Source: Bog-473 sp963738135
Lineage (GTDB): Bacteria; Actinomycetota; Acidimicrobiia; Acidimicrobiales; RAAP-2
Direction of reading: 5' to 3'
NCBI GenBank assembly: GCA_963738135.1
Contig: CAVTVK010000002.1
Span: 1-64,000, forward strand
DNA: 64,000 nt
The position numbers and the translations under genes were made by a program. How positions within the stretch are numbered: the first letter of the stretch is position 1; each line of letters starts with the position of its first letter. Positions 56,345 to 64,000 of the stretch are shown in pieces. The notes under the pieces were generated by a model. It ran no database searches. It saw only the letters and a program-made list of their open reading frames with translations, and was not told the DNA's origin.

Positions 56345-57385
56345 ATGTTTGCATCGGCCGGAGAAGTGTTGGGGATTGTCATCATCGCTGTTCTGGCCGG
56401 AGTGGGGCTCGGCGCCCTGTTCCTCTCGCGCTTCGTGAAGATCGTCCAGCAGGGGAGCGTCGGCGTCGTCAAGCGACTGGGTGAGTTCAAGTCGGTCGAC
56501 CAACCGGGCATGCGGATCCTGATTCCCTTCATCGACAAGATGGAGAAGGTCGACGTGCGGGAGTTCCCCATGACGGGTGACCAGCAGGCCGTGATCACCA
56601 AGGACAACGTGTCGTTGCAGGTGAGTGCGACGATCTTCTGCCAGGTGATCGACGTCAAGTCGGCGCTGTTCGAGATCAACGACTTCCAGCTGGCCGTGGA
56701 CCAACTCTCCCGCACCGCCCTGCGGGCGGTCTTCGGCGAGCTGTCACTGGACCAGGCCCTCAGCGAGCGCGAGACGATCAACAGCCGCATGCAGGACCAC
56801 ATGGCCGACGCCACGGCCAAGTGGGGGGTGCGCCTGAACCGGATAGAGATCCTCGACATCACCCCACCGTTGAACGTGGTCCAGGCCATGTCCGAGCAGA
56901 AGGAAGCGGAGCAGCACAAGCGCGCCCTGATCCTGAAGTCCGAGGGAGAGCAGACCGCGGCGGTCAACTCCGCCGGCGGTCGCAAGCAGGCCGCCGTGCT
57001 CGAGGCTGAGGGCGCCAAGCAGTCGGCCATCCTGCGTGCCGAGGCGGAAATGAAGGTGTTGGAGCTGCAGGCCGAGGGCGAGAAGAAGGCGCTCGAATTG
57101 CGCGGCGAAGGAGAGGCATCGCGCCTCACCTCCATCGACACCGCCACCATCAACCCGCGCACGTTGGCCGTGCTGCAGCTCAAGGCTCTCCAGGACATTG
57201 CGGCGTCGGACAACGCGAAGGTCGTCGTGCCGTACGAGGCGACGAGCCTGATGGGCGCGGCCGAGGTGCTTCTCTCGACACTGCGCAACGAGGATCTCGG
57301 GTCCGCCACCACGAACGGCGCCACGCCTCCCGTCGCCACGCCGGCGCGTCCGTCCAACGGGGAGCTGCCGCCACAGGGGAATTGA
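56345..57385 (+). CDS. SPFH/Band 7 (stomatin/flotillin-like) protein
   Basis: 346 residues, intact. An N-terminal membrane helix (GIVIIAVLAGVGLGALFLS) precedes the SPFH domain: KIVQQGSVGVVKRLGEFKSV, DQPGMRILIPFIDKMEKVDV, and SERETINSRMQDHMADATAK. A long Ala/Glu/Lys helical stretch (EAEGAKQSAILRAEAEMKVL) follows, then a disordered Pro/Thr tail. These proteins scaffold membrane microdomains and may guard quality-control proteases. AGAGAGG precedes ATG 56345. It is paired with the NfeD-like gene. Confidence 0.94.
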   Translation: MFASAGEVLGIVIIAVLAGVGLGALFLSRFVKIVQQGSVGVVKRLGEFKSVDQPGMRILIPFIDKMEKVDVREFPMTGDQQAVITKDNVSLQVSATIFCQVIDVKSALFEINDFQLAVDQLSRTALRAVFGELSLDQALSERETINSRMQDHMADATAKWGVRLNRIEILDITPPLNVVQAMSEQKEAEQHKRALILKSEGEQTAAVNSAGGRKQAAVLEAEGAKQSAILRAEAEMKVLELQAEGEKKALELRGEGEASRLTSIDTATINPRTLAVLQLKALQDIAASDNAKVVVPYEATSLMGAAEVLLSTLRNEDLGSATTNGATPPVATPARPSNGELPPQGN

Positions 57386-57407
57386 GTACCTCTCGACCGC
57401 GGGGAAC

Positions 57408-57758
57408 TCAGGCCCAGCCGAGCTCGCGGAGCCGTGCCTCTTCGAGGCCGAAGTGGTGGCCGACCTCGTGCAGCACGGTGACGCGGACCCGCTGGGCGAG
57501 GTCGTCGAGCGTACGGGCCGACTGACAGATCGTGGCGAGGAAGAGCGTGATCTGATCGGGACGGACCCCGGCGTAGGTGCCGCGTTTGGTCAGCGGAATT
57601 CCCTCGTACAGCCCGTACAACCCACCTGGGGGACTTTCGTCGTCGATGATGATGGCCACGTTCTCCATCTCCTTGCGCAACTCCTGAGGGATCTCTTCGA
57701 GCGCATCAGCGACGAGCGCCTCGAATTCGGTGACGTCAATCGGGTCCACGGTGGCCAC
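57408..57758 (-). CDS. Zincin-like metallopeptidase (minimal MMP-like family)
   Basis: 116 residues. FEALVADALEEIPQELRKEM and NVAIIIDDESPPGGLYGLYE precede ITLFLATICQSARTLDDL and the zinc motif VTVLHEVGHHFGLEEARL (HExxH, third ligand after G). It matches the small 'metallopeptidase family' proteins of actinobacteria and proteobacteria. The substrate is unknown. Start GTG 57758 (or 57749) follows GGCAAG. It converges on the SPFH gene, with 22 bases between the stops. Confidence 0.87.
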   Translation of the reverse strand: MATVDPIDVTEFEALVADALEEIPQELRKEMENVAIIIDDESPPGGLYGLYEGIPLTKRGTYAGVRPDQITLFLATICQSARTLDDLAQRVRVTVLHEVGHHFGLEEARLRELGWA

Positions 57759-57819
57759 CTTGCCAGCATTCGCGAACTGGTGGCGACGGCGGGCCTCCCG
57801 ATAGCGTCCCGGGCCACGT

Positions 57820-58626
57820 ATGACCGACCTGCTCGACGACAGCCTGTCTCTTCCTTCCAGCCTCGGGGTGGTGGCGGAGGTGCGAGACGGAGAATTCCTC
57901 CTGACCCTGCGGCCCCGACCAGAGGTGCTGCGCCATGGCGCGCTCAGGGCGAGCGTGATCGCCTTCATGATCGACGTGGTGGCCGGGGTCGTCCTCGACG
58001 ACGATCCCGACGCCTGGACCCTGACCTCGGACATGTCGGTGCGGATGCGGCCACTGCCTGCGCCCGCGTTTCTCTCGACCGAGAGCACGATTCTGCGGCG
58101 GGGTCGTCGATCCGCGACCGCGGTGGTCGATCTCGTGACTGACGAGGGGGCTCCGGTGGCAACCGGCGCCATCGGATTCGTCCGGGTGGAACGCCGGCCA
58201 ACGGATCCCGTGAAGCCCCAAGCATCACCGGGGAACCTCTCGACGATGTTCGATGGATCTCGCACGTTGTCCGGCCCCCTGCGGGAGCAAGCGGGCATCG
58301 TCGTGCTCGATCCGATGAGGGGGGTGCTCGAGATGCCGGTGACGCCAGCAGTGCGCAATACCGCCGGCACCCTGCAGGGCGCCATGGTGGCACTCTTCGC
58401 CGAGGCGGCCGCCGAGGAGCTCGTGTCCACCCAATTCGGCATCCCCGCCGTCGTGACCGAGCTCGACCTGCGCTACCTGGCCCAGACCGGAGACGGCCCC
58501 GTCCGGTCAGAGTGCACGCTCTTAGGGGAGGGTCCCGATGCGCCGATTCAGGTGGAACTCTCCGACCGCTCCAGCGGCCGGCTGACGACGCTCGTCTACG
58601 CCCGCACTGCGGTCATCCCGACGTAG
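57820..58626 (+). CDS. Hotdog-fold thioesterase, double domain
   Basis: 268 residues, intact. Two hotdog-type units are visible. The first, about 15-125, has LRPRPEVLRHGALRASVIAF, then DMSVRMRPLPAPAFLSTES; the second, about 150-268, has MPVTPAVRNTAGTLQGAMVA, LFAEAAAEELVSTQFG and VTELDLRYLAQTGDGPVRSE. PaaI/acyl-CoA thioesterase-like proteins have this layout. TAGCGT (57802-57807) is a possible -10. It is divergent from the metallopeptidase, with a 61-base gap. The substrate is unknown. Confidence 0.85.
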   Translation: MTDLLDDSLSLPSSLGVVAEVRDGEFLLTLRPRPEVLRHGALRASVIAFMIDVVAGVVLDDDPDAWTLTSDMSVRMRPLPAPAFLSTESTILRRGRRSATAVVDLVTDEGAPVATGAIGFVRVERRPTDPVKPQASPGNLSTMFDGSRTLSGPLREQAGIVVLDPMRGVLEMPVTPAVRNTAGTLQGAMVALFAEAAAEELVSTQFGIPAVVTELDLRYLAQTGDGPVRSECTLLGEGPDAPIQVELSDRSSGRLTTLVYARTAVIPT

Positions 58627-58681
58627 CCCGACCCGGGCGGTCGGCACGCGATCGCCGACAACCGGACAACCGCCCACCGCC

Positions 58682-58960
58682 TCAGTCGCCGATTGGCTGG
58701 TCGATCGGCACTGCCCGTACATGAAAGCCGCTGGGACGCGCCTGCGGCTCGCACGTGGTCGGCGTGTCCGGTTCCGACTTCTCGACCTCTACCTCGTCCG
58801 CCTCCGTCGGTGGCTGATCCCCAATGACTTTGACGTGCGCCGCGGATGTTCGGGCCGCCCCATCGGGTGGTGAGGACGACGCGAGATGCTCGAGCTGCCG
58901 TTTCTCCTTGCGCCGGCGGAGGGGGCCGCCCCGCGACGTCGGCACATCGCCTTGTCCCAT
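58682..58960 (-). CDS. Small hypothetical protein, weakly supported
   Basis: 92 residues on minus from ATG 58960. An Arg/Lys-rich head (SRGGPLRRRKEKRQLEHLA) is followed by an acidic, Pro-rich low-complexity stretch (GDQPPTEADEVEVEKSEPDT). It ends with SGFHVRAVPIDQPIGD. No family or membrane segment is recognised. It is kept because it is the only plausible gene between the thioesterase and the methyltransferase, and amino acid use is less skewed than in the overlapping plus frames. Confidence 0.35.
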   Translation of the reverse strand: MGQGDVPTSRGGPLRRRKEKRQLEHLASSSPPDGAARTSAAHVKVIGDQPPTEADEVEVEKSEPDTPTTCEPQARPSGFHVRAVPIDQPIGD

Positions 58961-59029
58961 GGCACGAGCCTACGGGCTGGGCCTGCCGCGACGGTGGTAT
59001 TCCCCCAGACCCCTGCGGTGTCGTACCCC

Positions 59030-59824
59030 TCAGCTCGGGACTTTGCGCCCCACGAGATGAAACACACGGCTGAGCCCGCGGTACGGATCTCGTCGGCTGG
59101 CTTCGAGCTCGACCGCCGCCGTGGCTTCCACCTGCTTGGAATCACTCGGATCCAACTCGACCCCACTGAATTCGAGCCAGTCGACGAACAACCAGACGCC
59201 GTACCAGCGCAATGGCTCCACGTCATGGCTCTGGAGCAGCTCGCTGAGCTCCTCCACCGTGTCGGCCCGGCCCGGTACCCCGAGCACGCCGACTTCGGTT
59301 CTGGAGTCGAACGAGGCCAGCGCGTCGTCCCAGCGTCGTTCCAATGCAGGGCGCACCGCCGCCGCGTGTGCGTTGCCGGTCATGATCGAGACCAGGCCGC
59401 CGTCGGCGGCGCACCGGCAGAGCTGGCGGACCAGTGGCTCCGGGTGCCCGAGGTACCCGAGCACGCCGTGGCACAACACGGCGTCGAAGCGCCGGCCCTC
59501 GACCGCCTCCTCCGCGTCCGTACCGTCGGCCTGCACGAACTCCACCCGGTGCTGTGCCTCAGCCGGCAGCCGCTGGAGCCGCTCCCTCGCCTTGTCGAGC
59601 ATTGCCGGTGACGAATCGAGGAGGGTCACGTCGTATCCGGCTTGCGCCAGCGGGAACGACTGGTGGCCCGCGCCACCACCGACATCGAGCACCGGAGCGG
59701 GAGGTGGTGGGAGATGCTCCAGCAACTGCTGGTGCATCACGTAGGTTCGCACGAGCCCCTTCACCGAGGCGTAGGCCCCATCGGCGAACTTGTCGACCAA
59801 TCCGGCCCAGATGTCTTCGCTCAC
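59030..59824 (-). CDS. Class I SAM-dependent methyltransferase (CmoM-like)
   Basis: 264 residues, intact. PVLDVGGGAGHQSFPLAQAG (motif I), YDVTLLDSSPAMLDKARERL, VEFVQADGTDAEEA and FDAVLCHGVLGYLGHPEPLV mark the Rossmann methyltransferase fold. The N-terminus FADGAYASVKGLVRTYVMHQ and the C-terminal RWYGVWLFVDWL resemble CmoM-type enzymes that finish 5-carboxymethoxyuridine in tRNA, but other targets are possible. GTG 59824 has TATCTT about six bases upstream on minus, fitting a leaderless start. Confidence 0.8.
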   Translation of the reverse strand: MSEDIWAGLVDKFADGAYASVKGLVRTYVMHQQLLEHLPPPPAPVLDVGGGAGHQSFPLAQAGYDVTLLDSSPAMLDKARERLQRLPAEAQHRVEFVQADGTDAEEAVEGRRFDAVLCHGVLGYLGHPEPLVRQLCRCAADGGLVSIMTGNAHAAAVRPALERRWDDALASFDSRTEVGVLGVPGRADTVEELSELLQSHDVEPLRWYGVWLFVDWLEFSGVELDPSDSKQVEATAAVELEASRRDPYRGLSRVFHLVGRKVPS

Positions 59825-60044
59825 GACACGAAGATACGTCGTCGAGCCGCGACGTCGGTCTTGACTCTGCGCATCCCGCTGGTTCGATGTTCCGGCGGCC
59901 GCACGTGCGCGCCCTGCGTCTCGATGCGGTCGTACGCATGAGCGGGACAGGGACGACCACCGCCTGTCCATCGGACTGCATTTCGCCCGATCAAGCCTTG
60001 CCCCCAAATGCAACCTCAGTCCGGTTGACGTACCATGCGACGGG

Positions 60045-60617
60045 GTGGGCGACCTTGACTTGGGGGTTGGCACATGGGTGGTGGAGCCAGGGCGACTCGT
60101 GGTCACATGGGGCGAATCAGTGCTCTTCGTGGGGCGCGGCGGACCGGGGTTGTCGGCTCGAACGGACATGGCCGATACTGGTCAGGGCTACTACGGCTGG
60201 CTGGCGCAGTGGAACACGACCACGGTGCCCAACGGGACCTATTTGCTGCAGAGCGTCGCCACCGACTCCCACGGGTTGGCCGGCTCGAGTGCGCCGATCA
60301 GCGTCACGGTGGCCAACGCCGCACCAACCACCACGGTGCTCATCCCCTCGAGCGGGACCGCCCAGTCGGGGACTGCGGCCATCCTTGACGCCAACGCCTC
60401 GGCCAACGTGACGAAGGTCACCTACGAGGTGAGCGGCGGCCCCTCGAACCTCACCGACCAGGTGATCGGCACCGGGACCGCCACCTACTACGGCTGGCTG
60501 GCCCAGTGGAACACGACCACGGTGCCCAATGGGACCTATTCGCTCCAGAGCGTGGCCTCCTACGGCGGCGGGGTGAGCGGGACGAGTCCACCGATCTCCA
60601 TCACAGTCTCGAACTAG
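60045..60617 (+). pseudogene. Fragment of a secreted Ig-like repeat protein
   Basis: The open region encodes about 1.5 repeats and has no signal peptide. A partial unit (GGPGLSARTDMADTGQGYYG) is followed by WLAQWNTTTVPNGTYLLQSV and a complete unit with PTTTVLIPSSGTAQSGTAA, VTYEVSGGPSNLTDQVIGTG, YYGWLAQWNTTTVPNGTYSL. The same repeat type appears in the protein at 1-1523 (PTTSVLIPSSG, YGWLCSWNTATVP). The upstream DNA gives no matching coding sequence, so this looks like the tail of a lost larger gene. It is next to comM. Confidence 0.6.
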
Positions 60618-60705
60618 TCAAGGACTCCGACTCGCTTTGTGCTTCGGCCAATGGGAGCGGATGGTCTGAAGCCACAACGGCTGAGAGGCCCGACCTTTCT
60701 CCGCC

Positions 60706-62169
60706 GTGCTCGCCTCCATCGCGTCAGCCACGCTGCACGGTGCCGTGGGTTCTCCCGTCTCCGTCGAGGTCCACATCTCGAACGGGCTTCCCGGCTTCAC
60801 CATCGTCGGCCTTCCCGACGCCTCGGTCCGTGAGGCCCGGGACCGGGTCCGTGCCGCGATCCTCTCCAGCGGCCTGAGCTGGCCCCTCCGCCGCATCACG
60901 ATCAACCTGGCACCATCCGGCGTACGGAAGGGCGGTGCCGGCCTCGATCTCCCCATCGCAGTCGGGCTGCTCGTGGCCGCCGGGGAACTGAACCCGACCT
61001 CCGCCGCTGGTCTCGCGTTCTGCGGAGAGCTCGGGCTCAATGGCTCGCTGCGCCATGTCCCCGGCATGATCGCCCTGGCCGACGCGGTGGCCCCGCTGGG
61101 CATGGTCGTCCCACTCTGTGACGTCCGGGAGGCCGCGTTGGTGCGCGGGGTCGAGGTTCGAGGTGCGGCGTCCCTGGGCGAGCTCGTGGGCATCCTGCGC
61201 GGCGAGGCGGACTGGCCCGTTGTCCCGCCTCCGAGTGCCACCGCGCCGGTCGCAGCCGCTCCGGACCTGTCCGACGTCCGTGGCCAGGCACTGGGCCGCA
61301 GGGCGATCGAGGTCGCAGCGGCCGGGGGCCACCACCTCTTGATGATCGGACCGCCCGGGTCGGGCAAGACAATGCTGGCTGAACGACTGGTAGGTGTGTT
61401 GCCGCCGCTGACGTCCGCCGAAGCACTCACAGTGACACGGATTCACTCGGCCGCCGGCTGCGCGCTGCCCGACGGCGAGTTGCTCGAGAGGCCCCCATTT
61501 CGTGCGCCGCACCACCAGGCGTCCATCGTCTCCGTGATCGGAGGTGGCAGCTGGTCATTGCGGCCCGGCGAGGTGAGCCTGGCCACCAACGGTGTCCTCT
61601 TCCTCGATGAGCTCGGCGAGTTCCCGGTGGCCGCACTGGAGGCACTGCGCCAGCCGCTCGAAGAGGGGGTCATCCGGGTCAGCCGCGCCGGCGGCACCGT
61701 CACCTTTCCGGCGGCCTTCCTTCTCGTTGCCGCCATGAACCCCTGTCCGTGCGGCGAGGGCGTCTTCGAAGGCGCGTGCACCTGCAGCGCGGTCGCCCGC
61801 GCCCGGTACCGGCGACGTCTCTCCGCACCCCTCCTGGACCGCTTCGACCTGGTCGTGCCGCTCAGCCGCCCGGACCCGGACGAGCTCCTCTCCGGCGTGC
61901 CGGGAGAGCCTTCGGCGGTGGTCGCCCGGCGCGTGGCCGACGCCCGTGCTGCCGTGGCCCGTCGGGAGGACGAACCCGAGCTTCATCCCGACGCCGCCGA
62001 TCTCCTGGCGGCCAAGCTACGCGCCGGCGCCCTCAGCGCCCGTGGGCTGCACAAGGTCACCCGCGTCGCGCGCACCGTGGCCGCGCTCGCCGGTGCGGAG
62101 GCCGTCTCGTTCGCGCACGCATCCGAAGCGTTGTCGTTGCGGGCCGGCCGGACCGTGATGGTGGCATGA
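60706..62169 (+). CDS. comM: ComM/YifB-type Mg-chelatase-like AAA+ helicase
   Basis: 487 residues, intact. The N-terminal domain (NGLPGFTIVGLPDASVREAR, RDRVRAAILSSGL) leads to an AAA+ core: Walker A GPPGSGKTMLAERLVGVLPP, RPPFRAPHHQASIVSVIGGG, Walker B NGVLFLDELGEFPVAALEAL and NPCPCG ... CTCS, a Cys cluster. The C-terminal domain has ALSARGLHKVTRVARTVAAL. ComM promotes branch migration during natural transformation. GTG 60706; the stop overlaps dprA (ATGA). Confidence 0.96.
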   Translation: MLASIASATLHGAVGSPVSVEVHISNGLPGFTIVGLPDASVREARDRVRAAILSSGLSWPLRRITINLAPSGVRKGGAGLDLPIAVGLLVAAGELNPTSAAGLAFCGELGLNGSLRHVPGMIALADAVAPLGMVVPLCDVREAALVRGVEVRGAASLGELVGILRGEADWPVVPPPSATAPVAAAPDLSDVRGQALGRRAIEVAAAGGHHLLMIGPPGSGKTMLAERLVGVLPPLTSAEALTVTRIHSAAGCALPDGELLERPPFRAPHHQASIVSVIGGGSWSLRPGEVSLATNGVLFLDELGEFPVAALEALRQPLEEGVIRVSRAGGTVTFPAAFLLVAAMNPCPCGEGVFEGACTCSAVARARYRRRLSAPLLDRFDLVVPLSRPDPDELLSGVPGEPSAVVARRVADARAAVARREDEPELHPDAADLLAAKLRAGALSARGLHKVTRVARTVAALAGAEAVSFAHASEALSLRAGRTVMVA

Positions 62170-63245
62170 GCGTCGGAGGAGCAGCCGACCTTCCCCAGGA
62201 GGCGTACGCCGTTGCCCTGGCGTCGCAGCCGTCCATGGGTCCCGCCCGTTTGCGCAGGCTGTTGGCGGCGGACCCGCCCTCACTCGCCTGGGAGCGCGCC
62301 ACCGGCGTATCCGTGCGGGAGGTGGAGCGGGTCTGGCAGCGACAGACCGCCCTCGGTATCCGGGTGCTCCTCGCCGGGCAGCCGTCGTACCCGGCGCGCC
62401 TGGCCGACGACCCGCAGGCCCCCGCGCTGTTGTTCTGCTTGGGGGATCCGTCCGCACTCGCCGAGGCGCCGACCGTGGCGCTCGTCGGCACCCGGGCGCC
62501 GACGCGCTACGGCATCGGCGTGGCCGCGCAATTCGGCGCCGACCTCGCCGCCGCCGGTGTCAGCGTGGTCTCGGGTCTGGCCCTCGGGATCGACGGTGCG
62601 GCGCATGAGGGCGCCTGCGGCGCCGGCGCGCCGCCGATCGGCGTCGTGGCCGGCGGCCTCGATCATGCCTATCCGCGGCGACACGAGCGGCTGTGGGAGC
62701 GGGTCGCCGAGTCGGGCGTGATCGTCTCCGAGTCCCCGGCGGGGGTGCCCACGGAGAAGTGGCGCTTTCCAGTCCGCAACCGCCTCCTGGCTGCGCTGAG
62801 CGACGTCGTGGTCGTGGTGGAGAGCCGTCACCATGGTGGGTCGCGGCACACTGTCGACGCGGCGATGGATCGAGGGGTCTCAGTCGGGGCGGTGCCGGGC
62901 TCCATCCGCAGCGCCACGTCCGAGGGCACGAATGCGCTTCTCGCCGACGGTGCGTTCCCCGTCTGCTCGACCGGCGACATCCTGGTCGCTCTCGCCCTCA
63001 CGGGCGCCTCCGTCGCCGTCCCGCCGGCGAACGGCGACGACCGGTCGCCGTCGTCGCCCCTCTCGCCCCTGTCATCGCCGGGTCAGGATCGCGACATCTA
63101 TGACGCCCTGACCTCCGATCCCGTCTCCCTGGACGAGCTGGTCCGGGTGACGGGGCTCGACCTGGCCGAGCTCTGCGGTGGGCTCGAGCGACTCGCCCAG
63201 GCGGGTCTGGCCCGGGATGCCGGAGGATGGTGGGAGCGGACCTGA
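62166..63245 (+). CDS. dprA: DNA-processing protein DprA
   Basis: 359 residues, intact. The Rossmann-like DprA core has VALVGTRAPTRYGIGVAAQF, VSVVSGLALGIDGAAHEGAC, GVVAGGLDHAYPRRHERLWE and KWRFPVRNRLLAALSDVVVV, with ESRHHGGSRHTVDAAMDRG. A C-terminal winged-helix-like DML domain (DIYDALTSDPVSLDELVRVT) follows. DprA loads RecA on incoming single-stranded DNA in transformation and is common even in non-competent species. ATG 62166 overlaps the comM stop. Confidence 0.96.
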   Translation: MSVGGAADLPQEAYAVALASQPSMGPARLRRLLAADPPSLAWERATGVSVREVERVWQRQTALGIRVLLAGQPSYPARLADDPQAPALLFCLGDPSALAEAPTVALVGTRAPTRYGIGVAAQFGADLAAAGVSVVSGLALGIDGAAHEGACGAGAPPIGVVAGGLDHAYPRRHERLWERVAESGVIVSESPAGVPTEKWRFPVRNRLLAALSDVVVVVESRHHGGSRHTVDAAMDRGVSVGAVPGSIRSATSEGTNALLADGAFPVCSTGDILVALALTGASVAVPPANGDDRSPSSPLSPLSSPGQDRDIYDALTSDPVSLDELVRVTGLDLAELCGGLERLAQAGLARDAGGWWERT

Positions 63246-63246
63246 G

Positions 63247-63271
63247 CCCAACCCCACCTGACACGGTTGGG
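63247..63271 (+). terminator. Hairpin after dprA
   Basis: CCCAACC (63247-63253) and GGTTGGG (63265-63271) form a seven-base-pair stem, two bases after the dprA stop, with an 11-base loop. No T-run follows. Confidence 0.6.
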
Positions 63272-63300
63272 GACCCCCTGGCGCCCTAACCTGCCTCGCC

Positions 63301-63834
63301 GTGGAAGGACGGTTCCTCCAGGCCGCGGACGCGGCCGGGTTGCGTGCGGAGGCGACCCAGGCGGCGGGACAGGGCGCAGCCGCGGTCTTCCTGAGCGAAG
63401 GGCCTGTGGGCGACCCGATCGTCCTGGCCGCCGGTCTCAGCTCCTGGGTGCCGGACGTGCTCTTGGGTGTGCGGATCGGGCTGGGTCCGGCCGGGCGCCA
63501 TCCCGCCATGCTCGCTCGGGACGTCGCCAGCCTCGACCTCGTTTGCGGCGGACGGAGCGTGCTCTGCTTCGCCCCACCCTTCGGAGAGTCACTCGCCGAG
63601 GCAGTCGCCCTCTGTCGTGCGCTGTGGAGCGCCGGGGAGCTGGTGAGCGCGGGTCCGATCTTCCCGGTCCGTGCTCCCGCCAGCCGGGCCCGGCCTGCGG
63701 GGGGACAGAGCCCTCTCATCGCCTTCGACCTCACGGCAGGGGACTTCCTGCCGGCCTCCGTCCTCGACGTCGCCGACATGCTCCTCCGGTCCATTTCCGG
63801 AAGCCCCGTCGCTTGTCGGTTGGAGTTCGTGTGA
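63301..63834 (+). CDS. Short luciferase-like (LLM) fold protein
   Basis: 177 residues from GTG 63301, with TAACCT eight bases upstream (63287-63292). GVRIGLGPAGRHPAMLARDV, then ASLDLVCGGRSVLCFAPPFG and AEAVALCRALWSAGELVSAG, follow the pattern of flavin-dependent luciferase-like monooxygenases (LGTxVxxxxxRHPAxLAxxxATLDxLSGGR). At 177 residues it lacks much of the usual 300-350, so it may be a degenerate or minimal member with doubtful flavin binding. The stop overlaps the acyltransferase start (GTGA). Confidence 0.6.
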   Translation: MEGRFLQAADAAGLRAEATQAAGQGAAAVFLSEGPVGDPIVLAAGLSSWVPDVLLGVRIGLGPAGRHPAMLARDVASLDLVCGGRSVLCFAPPFGESLAEAVALCRALWSAGELVSAGPIFPVRAPASRARPAGGQSPLIAFDLTAGDFLPASVLDVADMLLRSISGSPVACRLEFV

Positions 63835-64000
63835 CGGACGCCACCCTCGTCCGTGAGCGAAGCAGCACGACGTCAGCCACGACCGCCGTCACCGGGCGGC
63901 ATCTCCCCGCCCTCAACGGCCTCCGTGGCGTCGCCGTCATCGGCGTGGTGGCGTACCACCTGCAGATCGGGTGGGCCAAGGGCGGCTACCTCGGGGTCGA
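63831..64000 (+). CDS. Acyltransferase 3 family membrane protein, N-terminal part
   Basis: GTG 63831 overlaps the upstream stop. The 56 visible residues include a polar head and LPALNGLRGVAVIGVVAYHL, the opening of acyltransferase-3 (OafA/YrhL-like) proteins, where LDGLRGxAxxxVxxxH carries the active-site His. GGYLGVD follows, as in the family (GGFxGVD). These integral membrane enzymes O-acylate surface sugars. The rest lies beyond the window. Confidence 0.9.
   Translation, partial: MTDATLVRERSSTTSATTAVTGRHLPALNGLRGVAVIGVVAYHLQIGWAKGGYLGV

Overview
The window reads as a high-GC actinobacterial chromosome, most likely from the class Acidimicrobiia or a close relative. The evidence is two WhiB-type genes, a DUF2469 gene, a mycothiol-type maleylpyruvate isomerase-fold protein, xseA/xseB and an rplS-DUF2469-yraN ... 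comM-dprA order, frequent GTG/TTG starts, start/stop overlaps (ATGA, GTGA, TTGA) and apparently leaderless promoters. The taxonomic call is inferred from gene content only.

A caution applies throughout. About two dozen genes, including essential ones (smc, plsX, acpP, rnc, trmD, recG, thiL, rsmD), are broken by one-base shifts. In most cases I worked through, removing one extra G or C restores a normal family-like protein. I treat these as probable sequence errors and give one entry per gene, naming the approximate break points.

Left end (1-5.5 kb) is accessory. It holds the start of a secreted Ig-like/InlB-repeat surface protein (minus strand), a small Cys/His protein, a three-gene toxin-antitoxin-SecB-like chaperone (TAC) module with its own promoter and palindromic operator candidate, a broken whiB-like gene and a protein with a HEPN-type Rx4H motif. 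RNase P RNA (rnpB, minus) closes this region.

6-17.5 kb: xseA-xseB (exonuclease VII), an MBL-fold hydrolase and a ferredoxin-reductase-like flavoprotein on plus. A glycerol-phosphate operon runs on minus: marR-like, glpD, alkyl-DHAP-synthase-like FAD oxidase, glpK. Then come DUF3293, a small hypothetical and a pyrE-like phosphoribosyltransferase. 17.4-20.4 kb is a peroxide/iron cluster: a perfect 7-1-7 Fur-type box, a fur/perR-like gene, rubrerythrin without a rubredoxin domain, a CCG-domain Fe-S oxidoreductase and DUF3501, followed by whiB.

20.8-33.2 kb is mixed metabolism and envelope: LytR-CpsA-Psr protein, acyl-CoA dehydrogenase, trpD convergent with galK, CoA-transferase, two small secreted or anchored proteins, an Lrp-type RAM domain protein, an MFS transporter, GTP-dependent PEP carboxykinase, thiL and rpmB.

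33.3-57.4 kb is the conserved growth block: fakA-like, recG, rsmD, coaD, a coiled-coil DivIVA-like protein, DUF177, rpmF, plsX, acpP, rnc, mutM, smc and ftsY. An insert of HNH, maleylpyruvate isomerase-fold and FKBP genes on minus follows. Then come ffh, rpsP, KH protein, rimM, trmD, rplS, DUF2469, yraN, enoyl-CoA hydratase and an NfeD/SPFH pair. These cover phospholipid and fatty-acid synthesis, ribosome assembly, SRP targeting and chromosome condensation. The usual lepB and rnhB are missing between rplS and DUF2469.

57.4-64 kb: a zincin-like peptidase, thioesterase, methyltransferase, a fragment carrying the same Ig-like repeat type seen at the left edge, comM and dprA (natural-transformation helpers), a luciferase-like-fold fragment and the start of an acyltransferase 3 membrane protein. 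I found no tRNA, 16S/23S/5S rRNA, CRISPR array, insertion sequence or replication origin.
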